Assembly (NCBI RefSeq): GCF_000278275.1 | Contig: NZ_JH725147.1 | Location: forward strand, 1,991,063 to 2,055,062 | DNA: 64,000 nt | From: Bartonella tamiae Th239 | GTDB lineage: Bacteria > Pseudomonadota > Alphaproteobacteria > Rhizobiales > Rhizobiaceae | Direction: 5' to 3' | In this document: positions 36,719 to 46,028 of the stretch, piece by piece | How positions within the stretch are numbered: the first letter of the stretch is position 1 | Layout of the letters: the number at the start of each line of letters is the position of its first letter | Program-made: the position numbers and the translations under genes | Notes under the pieces: generated by a model | What the model was told of the DNA's origin: nothing | What the model saw: the letters and a program-made list of their open reading frames with translations, nothing else | Database searches by the model: none

Positions 36719-38323
36719 TTATTCTTCTATATCAACCGAGAAAAATCGAAAACCACCCACTGGATAAATTTTAAATCCAGTTACTTTTTTAGACATGGGC
36801 ATATAAACGGTTGAGTGATCCAAAACCAACCAAGGCGCTTGTTCTTTAAAGATAAGCTGTGCTTCTTCATACAATTTTACACGCGCATCCTGATCATTGA
36901 TGATTTTGGCCTGATTAATCAGCTTTTCAAATGGCTCATAACACCAATTTGAATAATTATTTGTACCAATAGATTGACAGCCATTAAGAACATGAAAAAA
37001 ATTATCTGGATCACCGTTGGCACCAGTCCAACCTGCAATGATTGCACCATCACGGTCTTTTTCACGACCAAGCTTTAAATATTCCCCCCATTCCATAGAA
37101 ACAATCTCTGCCTTCACACCAACAGTATTAAAGTCAGCTTGAATAAGTTCAGCCGCTCGACGCGCATTGGGCATATAAGGACGACTTACCGGCATAGCCC
37201 AGATCTTCATTTGAAGATCCTTCACACCTGCAGCATCCAACATTTGTTTGGCTTTTTCAGGATCATAAACATCATCCTTAATCGTATCATTATACCCCCA
37301 CATGGTAGGCGGTATAGGATTTTTAGCAACCATCCCACCATCATCAAAAACCGCTTGCAATATAGCCTCTTTATTCACTGCCATATTTAAAGCCTGGCGC
37401 ACTTCAACCTTATCAAAAGGCGGTTGTAATGTGTTATAAGCCATATAGCCAACATTCAGACCAGGATTTTCCAAAACCTGAAGATTGGTATCTGCTTTTA
37501 ACTCTTTAATATCAGCAGGTGACGGATAAGACATAATATGGCATTCGCCTGCTTTAAGCTTTTGTGCACGCACCGATGGATCAGTCGTAATGGCAAAAAC
37601 CAAATGATCAATCTTAGGGCGATCGCCAAAATAATCATCATTGGCTTTATAACGAATAGCCGCATCTTTTTGATACGCCACAAAAGTAAAAGGACCTGTG
37701 CCAATCGGATTCAGATTAAACTGTTCTTTCCTGTCTTCTTTTTCAAGCTGATCTGCATATTCTTTCGAATTAATCGAGATAAAGGCCATCGCCAAATCCG
37801 CAAGAAATGGTGCCTCTGGTTGATTAAGCGTAATCTTTATCGTGTAATCATCAAGCTTCTCAACCGTTTTGATCAAATCTTGCAATCCCATACTATCAAA
37901 ATATTGATAGCCAATGCCGGGAATATAATCATGCCAAGGACTTTGTGGATTCATAGCACGATCAAAGGTAAACAAAACATCATCGGCATTCAATGTGCGG
38001 CTTGGGGTAAAGTAAGAGGTGGTTTGAAATTTAACACCTTCACGCAAATGAAAAATATACTCCAATCCATCATCAGAAATTTCCCACTTTTCAGCCAAAC
38101 TCGGCAAAATGCCTGTTTCATCAGGATTAAATTCAACCAAACGATTATAAATTGTCAAAGCCGCAGCATCTACCGTCGTACCACTGGTATAAAGTGCTGG
38201 GTCAAACCCTTCAGGCGAAGCCTCCGAACAATAAATTAATGTCTTTGCCGAAGCAGTACTGGCGAATGCCATCATTGAACCCGCAATCAATGTGGTTCTT
38301 ATTATCTTTTTCATCAATGTCAT
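36719..38323 (-). CDS. Dipeptide-binding protein DppA, copy 2 (tandem paralogue)
   Basis: A 534-residue protein that I count as differing from copy 1 at about 33 positions (about 94% identical). Differences cluster in one place: GWTGANGDPDNFFHVLNGCQ replaces GWAGDNGDPDNFLSVLNSCQ, and the C-terminus reads GGFRFF instead of AGNHFF. The lost Asp in GDNGD corresponds, as far as I can place it, to the E. coli DppA Asp408 that holds the peptide amino group. This suggests a changed ligand. It is transcribed in the same direction as the operon, 203 bases upstream of copy 1. The start is chosen as for copy 1; an ATG at 38347 is the alternative. Confidence 0.9.
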   Translation of the reverse strand: MTLMKKIIRTTLIAGSMMAFASTASAKTLIYCSEASPEGFDPALYTSGTTVDAAALTIYNRLVEFNPDETGILPSLAEKWEISDDGLEYIFHLREGVKFQTTSYFTPSRTLNADDVLFTFDRAMNPQSPWHDYIPGIGYQYFDSMGLQDLIKTVEKLDDYTIKITLNQPEAPFLADLAMAFISINSKEYADQLEKEDRKEQFNLNPIGTGPFTFVAYQKDAAIRYKANDDYFGDRPKIDHLVFAITTDPSVRAQKLKAGECHIMSYPSPADIKELKADTNLQVLENPGLNVGYMAYNTLQPPFDKVEVRQALNMAVNKEAILQAVFDDGGMVAKNPIPPTMWGYNDTIKDDVYDPEKAKQMLDAAGVKDLQMKIWAMPVSRPYMPNARRAAELIQADFNTVGVKAEIVSMEWGEYLKLGREKDRDGAIIAGWTGANGDPDNFFHVLNGCQSIGTNNYSNWCYEPFEKLINQAKIINDQDARVKLYEEAQLIFKEQAPWLVLDHSTVYMPMSKKVTGFKIYPVGGFRFFSVDIEE

Positions 38324-38390
38324 TGTGTTCTTTTCATCACCGATCATTATTTTATGATGACATATTCAATAAAAAGGAAGCAAGCTTATT

Positions 38391-38433
38391 AAAACCAAAA
38401 AAATTTTCTCCATTAGAATGATTTTTTGGTTTT
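38391..38433. promoter_or_regulatory. Hairpin in the leader of dppA copy 2
   Basis: AAAACCAAAAAAAT and ATTTTTTGGTTTT can pair across a 16-base loop, about 70 bases upstream of the dppA copy 2 start in the gap shared with the dipeptidase. A second small dyad, ATCAT/ATGAT, lies near 38343-38357. Regulatory role uncertain. Nothing else is supported in this 310-base gap. Confidence 0.35.
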
Positions 38434-38634
38434 CTATTTATCGATAAAAATTCATTTAAAAAAGAGTGTATTATAAATCATCGTCATTTTTACGAAAGTA
38501 TTATAATAATGAAATAATTGTTTTTAAAAATATAACACAATTATAAAAATTATTTATAAGTGTTACATCATTCTGACATAGAGACTAAAATATCCAACGA
38601 ATATTATTAAATAAACATTTTGAGATTATGAAAA

Positions 38635-39654
38635 ATGACAATACCCTGCTTTGACGGCCATAACGATGTTTTATTAAAAATTTGGCTTTCCGAAAATTTA
38701 TCCGTTGAATCATTTATTGATGGTCATGAAGATTTACACGTTGATCTGGTTAAAGCACAAAAAGGCGGGCTGGTTGGTGGGCTTTGCGCAGCATTTCCAC
38801 CTTCACTTAACAATCACTCCTCTTCAGAGACACCACAACTTTCTCATGATATAGCACGACAAGCAACATTTGCTATGGCTGATCTTTTTAAGAAAATTGA
38901 ATGTGCCGCACCTGAAAGTTTCCAATGTTGCAAAACCACACAAGACATAAGCGCTGCAATAAGCAATCAAAAATTTGCAGCCGTTTTTCATATTGAAGGT
39001 GCAGAAGCGATTAGCGAAGGATTGGATGAATTATATGAACTCCATAATTTAGGATTAAGAAGTCTTGGACCTGTTTGGAGTCGACCCAATATTTTTGGTC
39101 ATGGTGTTCCTTTTCGTTTTCCTTCATCTCCCGACATTGGGCCTGGCTTGAGCGAAGCTGGAAAGCGATTGATAAAAACATGTGATGAACTTGGTATTAT
39201 CATAGATCTTTCACATCTTAATGAAAAAGGATTCTGGGATGTGGCAAAATATTCACAAAAACCGCTCGTTGCCACACATTCAAATGCCCATCATATATGT
39301 CAACAAAGTCGTAATTTAACCGATAAACAATTACATGCCATTCGCGATAGCGATGGTTTAGTTGGGGTGAATTTCGGAGTAAAATTTTTGCGTCCAGATG
39401 GTGAAAGAATCGAAAAAACACCGTTAAAAATTATTACGGATCATATGCGTTATATGGTTGACATTATGGGTATTGACCATGTTGCTTTTGGATCAGATTT
39501 TAATGGTACAACACTTCCTTATGAATTAAGAGATTGCTCACTTTTACCCAATCTTATTATAACGATGAAAGAAGCAGGCTTTCATAATGACGAAATCGAA
39601 AAAATTGCTTTGAAAAATTTTCTGTCGCTTTTAAAGCGTAGTTGGAATGACTGA
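38635..39654 (+). CDS. M19-family (renal type) dipeptidase
   Basis: A 339-residue zinc metallopeptidase. The HxD-type motif DGHNDVL is at 7-13, the bridging Glu is in FHIEGAEAI, and zinc or substrate histidines are in IIDLSHLNEKGFWDV and VATHSNAH; FGSDFNGT supplies the late Asp. No signal peptide is seen, so it is probably cytoplasmic and could hydrolyse dipeptides imported by the divergent dpp operon. Its 3' end overlaps the convergent TetR gene by 24 bases. Confidence 0.88.
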   Translation: MTIPCFDGHNDVLLKIWLSENLSVESFIDGHEDLHVDLVKAQKGGLVGGLCAAFPPSLNNHSSSETPQLSHDIARQATFAMADLFKKIECAAPESFQCCKTTQDISAAISNQKFAAVFHIEGAEAISEGLDELYELHNLGLRSLGPVWSRPNIFGHGVPFRFPSSPDIGPGLSEAGKRLIKTCDELGIIIDLSHLNEKGFWDVAKYSQKPLVATHSNAHHICQQSRNLTDKQLHAIRDSDGLVGVNFGVKFLRPDGERIEKTPLKIITDHMRYMVDIMGIDHVAFGSDFNGTTLPYELRDCSLLPNLIITMKEAGFHNDEIEKIALKNFLSLLKRSWND

Positions 39655-40248
39655 TTTTTTTGGATTTTGACATAGTCCTTTCATAAGCAAAGAAAAAGCT
39701 TGCCATGCATGCTCGAAAGTTTGCTTAGGATTATCAGAGTTTGCGATACCAAAAGCAGCACTATAAAGAGCACCATTTATTTGACGCGTCAAAGCAGCAG
39801 GATCGCAACAATATATGACATTATGATCCATTAAAGACTTAATTTTTGCTATTGTTTGATCAAGATATTTATTTTGGCTTGGCCAACTTGAAATATCACC
39901 TAAAATTGCTGGACCATCACGCATAAGAATTTGCTGAATTTCTGGGTCCAGCATACAAAGCAAATACATGCGTGATTCCATAATAAAACACTCCCACTCA
40001 GAGTGCATATCTTTGGTAACCGCCATAATTTTTTCGTCAATCTCTGCGTCAATTTGGTCAATCACTGCAAGAAACAAACCAATTTTATTGCCAAAATGAT
40101 GATAAAGAGCCCCGCGTGTCAAACCAACTGCTGCGGTAAAATCATCCATAGAAGCATTCGCATAACCCTCACGTGCAAATGCCTCACGCGCCGCAGAAAT
40201 TAATTTAGAACGCGTTTCAGCAATCATTTCAGCACGACTTTTACGCAA
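39631..40248 (-). CDS. TetR-family repressor of the adjacent MFS transporter
   Basis: A 205-residue TetR regulator. The helix-turn-helix is at about 10-56 (LISAAREAFAREGYANASMDDFTAAVGLTRGALYHHFGNKIGLF, read in parts), followed by a helical ligand domain. It is divergent from an MFS transporter with two strong inverted repeats in the 98-base gap, so it most likely represses both genes. Inducer unknown. Confidence 0.88.
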   Translation of the reverse strand: MRKSRAEMIAETRSKLISAAREAFAREGYANASMDDFTAAVGLTRGALYHHFGNKIGLFLAVIDQIDAEIDEKIMAVTKDMHSEWECFIMESRMYLLCMLDPEIQQILMRDGPAILGDISSWPSQNKYLDQTIAKIKSLMDHNVIYCCDPAALTRQINGALYSAAFGIANSDNPKQTFEHAWQAFSLLMKGLCQNPKKSVIPTTL

Positions 40249-40282
40249 AATTTTTATCCTTCAATTTTTTTTGACAATGCTA

Positions 40283-40331
40283 TTGACATACGAAGCGTAT
40301 GTCAATAAATATCTACATACGTTTCGTATGT
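40283..40331. promoter_or_regulatory. Double TetR operator overlapping divergent promoters
   Basis: Operator 1 (40283-40305) has perfect 10-bp arms TTGACATACG/CGTATGTCAA around AAG; operator 2 (40315-40331) has 7-bp arms ACATACG/CGTATGT around TTT. Their centres are 29 bases apart. The arms of operator 1 begin with TTGACA on both strands: on the plus strand it is 17 bases from TAAATA, on the minus strand 17 bases from TAGCAT. So one palindrome supplies the -35 box to both divergent promoters. Confidence 0.85.
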
Positions 40332-40346
40332 TAATGGAAAATAACA

Positions 40347-41552
40347 ATGGCAAATGCATATCGTGAAATTTTTAAAGCACCGGGCGCAATCGCTTTTTCA
40401 ACGACAGGTTTTATTGCACGCGCACCAATTTCGATGATTTCTATCGGATTAATGACCATGTTTGCAGCAAGGGGTGATAGTTATGGAAATGCTGGATATG
40501 TAGCGGCAAGCTATGTTCTTGCCAATGCCATTATTACACCGCAAATTTCTCGTCTTGCCGATCGTTATGGGCAAGCGCGTGTTGCACGTCCTGCAACGCT
40601 TATTTCTGTTGCTTCGCTTTGTGGTCTTCTTATCGCATCGCATTATGGCGCGCCCCTTTATGTGCTCATTTTCACTGCAATTATGACAGGATTTATGCCA
40701 AGTTTTGGTTCTTTTGTAAGAACGCGTTGGTCAAATCTTTATCGTGGTTCACCTTTATTGCGATCAGCTTTTGCTTACGAATCCATCGTAGACGAACTGA
40801 TCTTCATGGTCGGCCCTATCATTGCAATTGAATTAACAACTCGGTTTTTCCCTTCCGCTGGACCGTTAGCTGCTGCAATAATCTTACTGATTGGTTGTTG
40901 GTTATTTACATCACAAAAAACAACAGAACCTACGCCTCATCCTGAAAAAATTGAAGGATCAACCTCTGTCATTCGTCTTTTTTCTATCCAAATTCTGGCA
41001 ATTATGTTGTTTTGTATTGGGACAATTTTTGGCACAGCTGAAATTACAGCTGTTGCACTTGCAAAATCTTTGGATTTATCACATTATACCGCATTACCAT
41101 TAGTGGCGTATGCACTAGGATCTTTTATTGCGGGCATCACATATGGTGCTTTACAAACCAGTATGCCACTCCAAAAACAATTGCTTATTTCAGTGACTAT
41201 TGCCGCAATCACAACTTTACCCCTCTTGCTTGTTATTGATCTATGGAGCTTAACAATTGTCTTATTTATAGCAGGTGCTGCATGTTCTCCAACAATCATT
41301 ATCTGTATGTCATTAGTTGAAAACATCGTACCTAATGAAAAGTTAACTGAAGGCATGTCATGGGCAATCACAGGAATGGCCGTTGGTGTTGCCGCTGGTG
41401 CTGCTATGTCTGGTCAACTCATTGATACATATAAACCTGAAAGTGGTTTTTATATTTCAATGATCGGTGGTTTTTTAGCATTTTTAATTGCTCTTATTGG
41501 TCAGCACTATCTTAAACCAAAAACGCTCATGCGAGAATTGAACAATCTTTAA
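40347..41552 (+). CDS. MFS transporter, probable efflux
   Basis: A 401-residue permease with about 12 membrane helices. It shows a loop 2-3 MFS motif (RLADRYGQARVARP) near residue 72. It resembles sugar-efflux or drug-efflux MFS proteins of alphaproteobacteria without a specific match. GGAAA precedes the ATG. Control by the divergent TetR protein suggests efflux of a compound that binds the repressor. Confidence 0.85.
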   Translation: MANAYREIFKAPGAIAFSTTGFIARAPISMISIGLMTMFAARGDSYGNAGYVAASYVLANAIITPQISRLADRYGQARVARPATLISVASLCGLLIASHYGAPLYVLIFTAIMTGFMPSFGSFVRTRWSNLYRGSPLLRSAFAYESIVDELIFMVGPIIAIELTTRFFPSAGPLAAAIILLIGCWLFTSQKTTEPTPHPEKIEGSTSVIRLFSIQILAIMLFCIGTIFGTAEITAVALAKSLDLSHYTALPLVAYALGSFIAGITYGALQTSMPLQKQLLISVTIAAITTLPLLLVIDLWSLTIVLFIAGAACSPTIIICMSLVENIVPNEKLTEGMSWAITGMAVGVAAGAAMSGQLIDTYKPESGFYISMIGGFLAFLIALIGQHYLKPKTLMRELNNL

Positions 41553-41559
41553 AATTCAA

Positions 41560-43014
41560 TTATGCATTGGGCCTCGTGCGTGCAAGGGGTTCAGCTGATG
41601 CTTCAACCCCTTCCCGCGAGGCTTCAAAATTTGGTGCTGTTAACTGTTTTCTTTTTTTCCAATGACCAAAACGATAGTAAACAATAGCCATCAATAAAAG
41701 TGCAAAAGCACCAACTGGAAAACTTATCCAAATTGCGTCCGCTCCAATATATCCATAAAAAACGTAATAAAAACCAAGGCGAATAGGATACATAGCAATA
41801 AACAAACACATCAAAGGTACAAGAACCACACCGTTAGCACGCATCGTTGCATAAATAATCATTGAAATACCAAAAAACAAAAAACTCCAACTGGCAAGAA
41901 GCTGAATATGGCGTGCATAAGTGGCAGCTTCACTTTCTCGTCCTAAGAAAAGAACCATGACAGATTTATCAAAAATGAGAATAATCATAAGCAGAATTGC
42001 TGTCATAACAAAGGTTGTAATACATCCAATTTTCGTAATTTTACCTATTCTATTCCATTTTCCAGCCCCAATATTTTGTGCAGCCATGGCACTCACTGCA
42101 GCACCGACCGCCATGGCTGGCATTTGAATATATGTCCATAATTGTTGCGTAACATTATAAGCAGCTGTATTCATAATTCCTTCTCTATTGACCAGACCAA
42201 TCATAACAAGACCTGCTGTGGCCATAACAACCATCTGAAGGCTCATCGGAAAACCTTTAAAAACAATAATGCGCAATAATCTTAAGGGAGGTAAAATATA
42301 TAAAATTTCATTCCCCTTTAAACGCAACGGCAATTTTTTAACGTAAATATAAATTATTAAACTGATAAGAGCCATATAGCTAGAAAGTGCTGTGGCAAGT
42401 GCTGCCCCCGCAATCCCCATCTGCGGAAAAGGTCCAATCCCTAAAATCATTAAAGGATTAAGAATGATATCGAGAACAACATTTACACCCATAAACATTA
42501 AGGGCGTTATGGAATCCCCTGATCCACGCAATCCCATCATGATCATAACGATGAGCAATATGGCCGGCATAGCAACAAATATAAAACGTAAATAATCTTT
42601 CGCCAAAGAAAACGCTTCCGAGGGTGTTTTCAAAAATTCTAAAATTTCAGATGAAAATATCCAACCACCTATTGAAACAAAGAAAGATAAAAGAATACAA
42701 AATCCTATAGAAGCACCAAATGCTTGGCGTGCATCGTTAATATTATGACGACCATAAGCTTGCCCAATAAGAACTGTCGCAGACATCCCAAAACCAAAAA
42801 CGAGCGAAAACAATAAAAACATTATGATATTTGCATTAGCTGTCGCAGCAAGTGCATTTTCTCCTAAAAAACGCCCTACCCAAATTGTATTAATCGATCC
42901 ATTCAAAGATTGTAAAACATTCGACAACAATGTTGGAATAGCAAAAATTAGCAGTGTTTGTGTAATCGGTCCATCAACTAAATTTTGCGATTTGGTCAAT
43001 TTTATCTGCGCCAA
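41560..43014 (-). CDS. MATE-family efflux transporter
   Basis: A 484-residue cation-coupled exporter with two six-helix bundles. It begins with a cytoplasmic segment and GPITQTLLIFAIPTLLSNVLQSLNGSINTIWVGRFLG, the MatE signature; the second half starts near LRIIVFKGFPMSLQMVVMATAGL. Its stop is seven bases from that of the convergent MFS gene. Substrate unknown; NorM/DinF-type drugs are possible. Confidence 0.9.
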   Translation of the reverse strand: MAQIKLTKSQNLVDGPITQTLLIFAIPTLLSNVLQSLNGSINTIWVGRFLGENALAATANANIIMFLLFSLVFGFGMSATVLIGQAYGRHNINDARQAFGASIGFCILLSFFVSIGGWIFSSEILEFLKTPSEAFSLAKDYLRFIFVAMPAILLIVMIMMGLRGSGDSITPLMFMGVNVVLDIILNPLMILGIGPFPQMGIAGAALATALSSYMALISLIIYIYVKKLPLRLKGNEILYILPPLRLLRIIVFKGFPMSLQMVVMATAGLVMIGLVNREGIMNTAAYNVTQQLWTYIQMPAMAVGAAVSAMAAQNIGAGKWNRIGKITKIGCITTFVMTAILLMIILIFDKSVMVLFLGRESEAATYARHIQLLASWSFLFFGISMIIYATMRANGVVLVPLMCLFIAMYPIRLGFYYVFYGYIGADAIWISFPVGAFALLLMAIVYYRFGHWKKRKQLTAPNFEASREGVEASAEPLARTRPNA

Positions 43015-43679
43015 AATAATACTCCAAACATTTTATAATTTTTTTAATATGATACATAAAATATCGTCATAGAGTTAAAACAGGCTTTATATTTTACAAG
43101 TTGTTAGCGTAAAAAAAACAAAAAAATCAATGATTATATAACTTAGATTTGCTAAAATTTACTATCTTTATTCCATAAATTCAGTTCCTTCACATCAAAT
43201 GAAACATCGAAAAAATAACAAAATTACAAAAAAAAGATATTTACGAAGTGAAATCCGATAGCGTCAATAAAACAGACACATTGTTATACTTATTGTGAAA
43301 GAAGCAGATATGAACAATAAAATATTTTTTTTCAATGTCACATAATGACAGTATTAAAAAATACTTAAAGCTTTGGACCACTTCATTTTGTTAATATTGT
43401 ATGAGGATTTGTTTAAGAACAAGGAGAGAACTCGTAAAAAATGTGGAATTTTCAGAGTGGCTCGACACAGTTACTAACGAAATGTCCTTATCTAAAACGC
43501 ACAAACACAGCTTTAATCCGCTATATAGCAAGCGCAACGGATCATTCATCCACTTATCGTTTTTTTCTAACAGATTATGGCTGTTTATCATGCTATTTTA
43601 ACAAAATTAACGCGACCTGAACTTTAAGCATTAAATTATAAAATATACATTTTTATTAAAAGATAACGTCCTTGCTTGG
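43015..43679. other. 665-base gap upstream of the MATE gene
   Basis: AT-rich region between the GNAT gene's end and the MATE gene's start. Small open frames of 66 codons exist on both strands around 43390-43600, but neither resembles a known protein and neither has a good ribosome site. The MATE promoter must lie at the right-to-left boundary near 43020-43100. Confidence 0.4.
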
Positions 43680-44276
43680 TTAAGCAGATATGCTTTGTCG
43701 ACCTAACCATTCTGACCGAGCGAGAGCGTAAAGATCACTAAAAACCAAACCCGAAACTTTTGAATAGCGTTCAGCCGTTGCAATAAGCCTAAATCCCGCC
43801 TTTACTAAGACCCGCCGTGAAGCCACATTTGCACAAAAGGAAGAAACATACAATGTTTCAATCGTGGTCGCACGAAAGACAACATCAATGAGTGCACTCG
43901 AAGCTTCACTGGCAAAACCTTTATTCCAAAAAGGTTGACCAATCCAATAATTAATTTCTAAGCCATTATTTTCTGAGCAATCTTTGATACTACCGATACC
44001 AATAAACTGACCACTATCCGCTAATGTAATAGCATAGACACAATGACCCAGCTCGCCTGCAACTGCACGGAGAATAAATTCCGCTGCATGTTTTCGTGTA
44101 TAAGGATAAGGCATATTTTCTAACATCGATGATATGCGGCGATTGTTGGCGAGTTCGGTAATTGTGTCCATGTCTTCAACATGGGGTGGTCTTAAAACCA
44201 ATCTATCTGTAACAAGAACAGGACAATGAATTTGCCGTGACCTTATTTCAGTGTGTATAAAAGTTTCCGCGCTCAT
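43680..44276 (-). CDS. GNAT-family N-acetyltransferase (RimJ/RimL type)
   Basis: A 198-residue acetyltransferase. The domain shows LVLRPPHVEDMDTITELANN, then GIGSIKDCSENNGLEINYWIGQPFWNKGFASEASSALIDVVF, containing the acetyl-CoA loop, and ends with RVLVKAGFR. The start at 44274-44276 is set by a perfect AGGAGGA site six bases upstream; a much longer frame beginning at 44591 would overlap rpmA and is not used. A GNAT gene right after rpmA is a common Rhizobiales arrangement. Acceptor unknown; ribosomal-protein N-terminus is possible. Confidence 0.85.
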   Translation of the reverse strand: MSAETFIHTEIRSRQIHCPVLVTDRLVLRPPHVEDMDTITELANNRRISSMLENMPYPYTRKHAAEFILRAVAGELGHCVYAITLADSGQFIGIGSIKDCSENNGLEINYWIGQPFWNKGFASEASSALIDVVFRATTIETLYVSSFCANVASRRVLVKAGFRLIATAERYSKVSGLVFSDLYALARSEWLGRQSISA

Positions 44277-44298
44277 ATCGTCCTCCTGAGCAAAAGAA

Positions 44299-44330
44299 AA
44301 AGGGAAAGATGATGTTCCATCTTTCCCTTT
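44299..44330 (-). terminator. Strong terminator between rpmA and the GNAT gene
   Basis: AAAGGGAAAGATG and CATCTTTCCCTTT pair perfectly (13 bp) around ATGTTC; the minus strand continues TTCTTTTG. It ends the rplU-rpmA transcript just upstream of the GNAT ribosome site, or partly attenuates it. A second dyad, AGCCGG/CCGGCT, lies at about 44353-44377. Confidence 0.85.
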
Positions 44331-44397
44331 ACAATTTTGCCAAGAAGCGTATGAGCCGGGTTCAATGGAACACCGGCTAATTTTTAAGAGCTCCGGC

Positions 44398-44667
44398 TTA
44401 CTCTGCTGCCTCTGCCATTGGAATGACAGAGACGTAAGAACGGTTATTCGCTTTCGTACGAAACGAAACCTTACCGTCTGAAATTGCAAAAAGTGTATGG
44501 TCTTTACCCATGCCGACATTATCGCCAGGATGCCATTTTGTACCGCGTTGACGAACAATAATATTGCCGGCAACAACAGCCTCACCACCAAATTTTTTAA
44601 CGCCTAAACGTTTTGATTCTGAATCGCGACCATTACGCGAGGAACCACCAGCTTTTTTATGTGCCAT
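44398..44667 (-). CDS. rpmA: 50S ribosomal protein L27
   Basis: An 89-residue ribosomal protein that reaches the peptidyl-transferase centre. It starts [20 protein letters not shown], without the cleavable N-terminal extension found in Firmicutes, and has the conserved [21 protein letters not shown]. It follows rplU by 20 bases. Confidence 0.98.
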   Translation of the reverse strand: MAHKKAGGSSRNGRDSESKRLGVKKFGGEAVVAGNIIVRQRGTKWHPGDNVGMGKDHTLFAISDGKVSFRTKANNRSYVSVIPMAEAAE

Positions 44668-44687
44668 AGCTGTTCTCCTTTAAACTC

Positions 44688-45164
44688 TTACTTCTCTGTT
44701 TTATCAGCTGCAGCCTTTTTGGGCGCGGCTTTTTTAGGTGTTGCTTTTTTTTCTACTGTTTCTATTTTTTCAGCAGATGCTGTTTTTTCTTTTGTTAGTG
44801 GAGCTTCTTTTTTTTCTGCTGATTTTTCAGAGGCTTTTTTCGGCTTTGCTCCACCAGTAAGAATCTCTGAAATACGAATTGTTGTCAATTCCTGACGATG
44901 TCCCCGTGTTCTTTTTGAATTTTGGCGACGACGCTTTTTAAACGCGATAACCTTACGCGCACGTCCCTGCTCAACCACTTCTGCAGTTACCAAAGCATCC
45001 GAAACAATCGGTGCACCAATTGTGGCGTTATCACCTTCACCCACCATAAGCACTTCATTAAATTCAATACGATCACCCGCATTGCCGGTAATTTTTTCAA
45101 CTTTAATCAGTTGATCAGCAGTAACACGATATTGTTTACCACCTGTTTTTATGACTGCGAACAT
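44688..45164 (-). CDS. rplU: 50S ribosomal protein L21 with low-complexity tail
   Basis: A 158-residue protein; residues 1-103 are the normal L21 fold ([25 protein letters not shown], then [23 protein letters not shown]), binding 23S rRNA near L20. Residues about 104-158 are an added lysine-, alanine- and glutamate-rich tail with [14 protein letters not shown] repeats, a type seen in other Rhizobiales. First gene of the rplU-rpmA unit. Confidence 0.98.
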   Translation of the reverse strand: MFAVIKTGGKQYRVTADQLIKVEKITGNAGDRIEFNEVLMVGEGDNATIGAPIVSDALVTAEVVEQGRARKVIAFKKRRRQNSKRTRGHRQELTTIRISEILTGGAKPKKASEKSAEKKEAPLTKEKTASAEKIETVEKKATPKKAAPKKAAADKTEK

Positions 45165-45489
45165 TATTTATCCTTCCGTTCATTCCAGCTCTTAAACAAT
45201 GCTTTTAAAAAAACATGATGTTTTGGCTGTCTTTTTATCAGTCGTTATACTTAATAATTGTGGGATTAAATTCTATACCACAAACGAAATATGCGCAGTA
45301 TACACCACGCCTCAAACAGTGCTTATGAAGAAAATTCTTATAAGAGTCAAGAAACAGAACAAAAAAACATAAAAAAAGCTTGTCAGAAAAGCGATTGAAA
45401 GCTATTTAGCCGCTAGCCTTTTAATTTGTACTCTTTATGTGAAAAAATTAAGCATAAGGCATATTAAGTGATCATGGATCATTTAATGA
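45165..45489. other. Divergent gap between rplU and tRNA-Ser
   Basis: About 325 bases holding the rplU promoter on the minus strand and the tRNA-Ser promoter on the plus strand. AAAACATGATGTTTT, a dyad, lies near 45210-45226 in the likely rplU leader. No autoregulatory L21 leader known to me was recognised. Confidence 0.4.
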
Positions 45490-45579
45490 GGAGAAGTGGC
45501 TGAGTGGTTGAAAGCACCGCACTCGAAATGCGGCATAGGGGAAACTCTATCGGGGGTTCAAATCCCTCCTTCTCCGCCA
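45490..45579 (+). tRNA. tRNA-Ser (CGA)
   Basis: A 90-base class II tRNA: acceptor GGAGAAG/CTTCTCC, anticodon loop CTCGAAA (anticodon CGA), a long variable arm (ATAGGGGAAACTCTAT), T-loop TTCAAAT and an encoded CCA. Confidence 0.95.
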
Positions 45580-46028
45580 AACACTCTTTAGCGACAACAC
45601 CTCATCACAGCCATTCATTCATAAAATTTAGGAAACTTCATCATTGAAGACAATTCCCTATAAAATTTTCATGAGTATGACATAATTTAAAAAGCACGCA
45701 TGATTCCTTGTACTATTCGTGTTTAAGTTTTTCATTAATTGTTCTCATTCGCCGTGAGCCTGACACCAATTCATTGGTAGACCCGCTTCATCTGACATAT
45801 AAGAATTTGATTGAAATAAATTGCAACATTACAATTGTTATCATGGTTTCGATATACATGAAACAATCATCAAAAATCATTTAAATTTTTATGGTATCAT
45901 GCTTTATTATAAGCCATCAAAGACACAAAAGTTTATAAGACTATACTAAAGCTAAATGCTCGTAATCGTATAATTTTGCTTTTTCGCGAAAACATAATAG
46001 ATTTTGCGAAAAAGCATTTAAAAATAAT
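45580..46028. other. Gap between tRNA-Ser and the fructose operon
   Basis: About 450 bases without a supportable frame. A dyad ACCAA/TTGGT lies near 45768-45781. At the right end a 10-bp stem, GCTTTTTCGC (45978-45987) with GCGAAAAAGC (46006-46015), sits just after the fruA stop and is probably the operon's 3' hairpin, though it lacks a clean T-run. Confidence 0.4.

Noticed and set aside
36719-38323. DppA copy 2 as an assembly duplicate of copy 1
   Set aside because: The two differ at about 33 residues, with distinct flanks and clustered changes, so it is a real paralogue.
43391-43601. Opposed 66-codon open frames in the MATE upstream gap
   Set aside because: Neither resembles a known protein, they are antisense to each other, and the ribosome sites are poor; AT-rich chance frames are likely.
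44277-44591. N-terminal extension of the GNAT gene to 303 residues
   Set aside because: The extension overlaps rpmA and its terminator and reads as a shadow of L27; the ATG at 44276 has a perfect AGGAGGA site.
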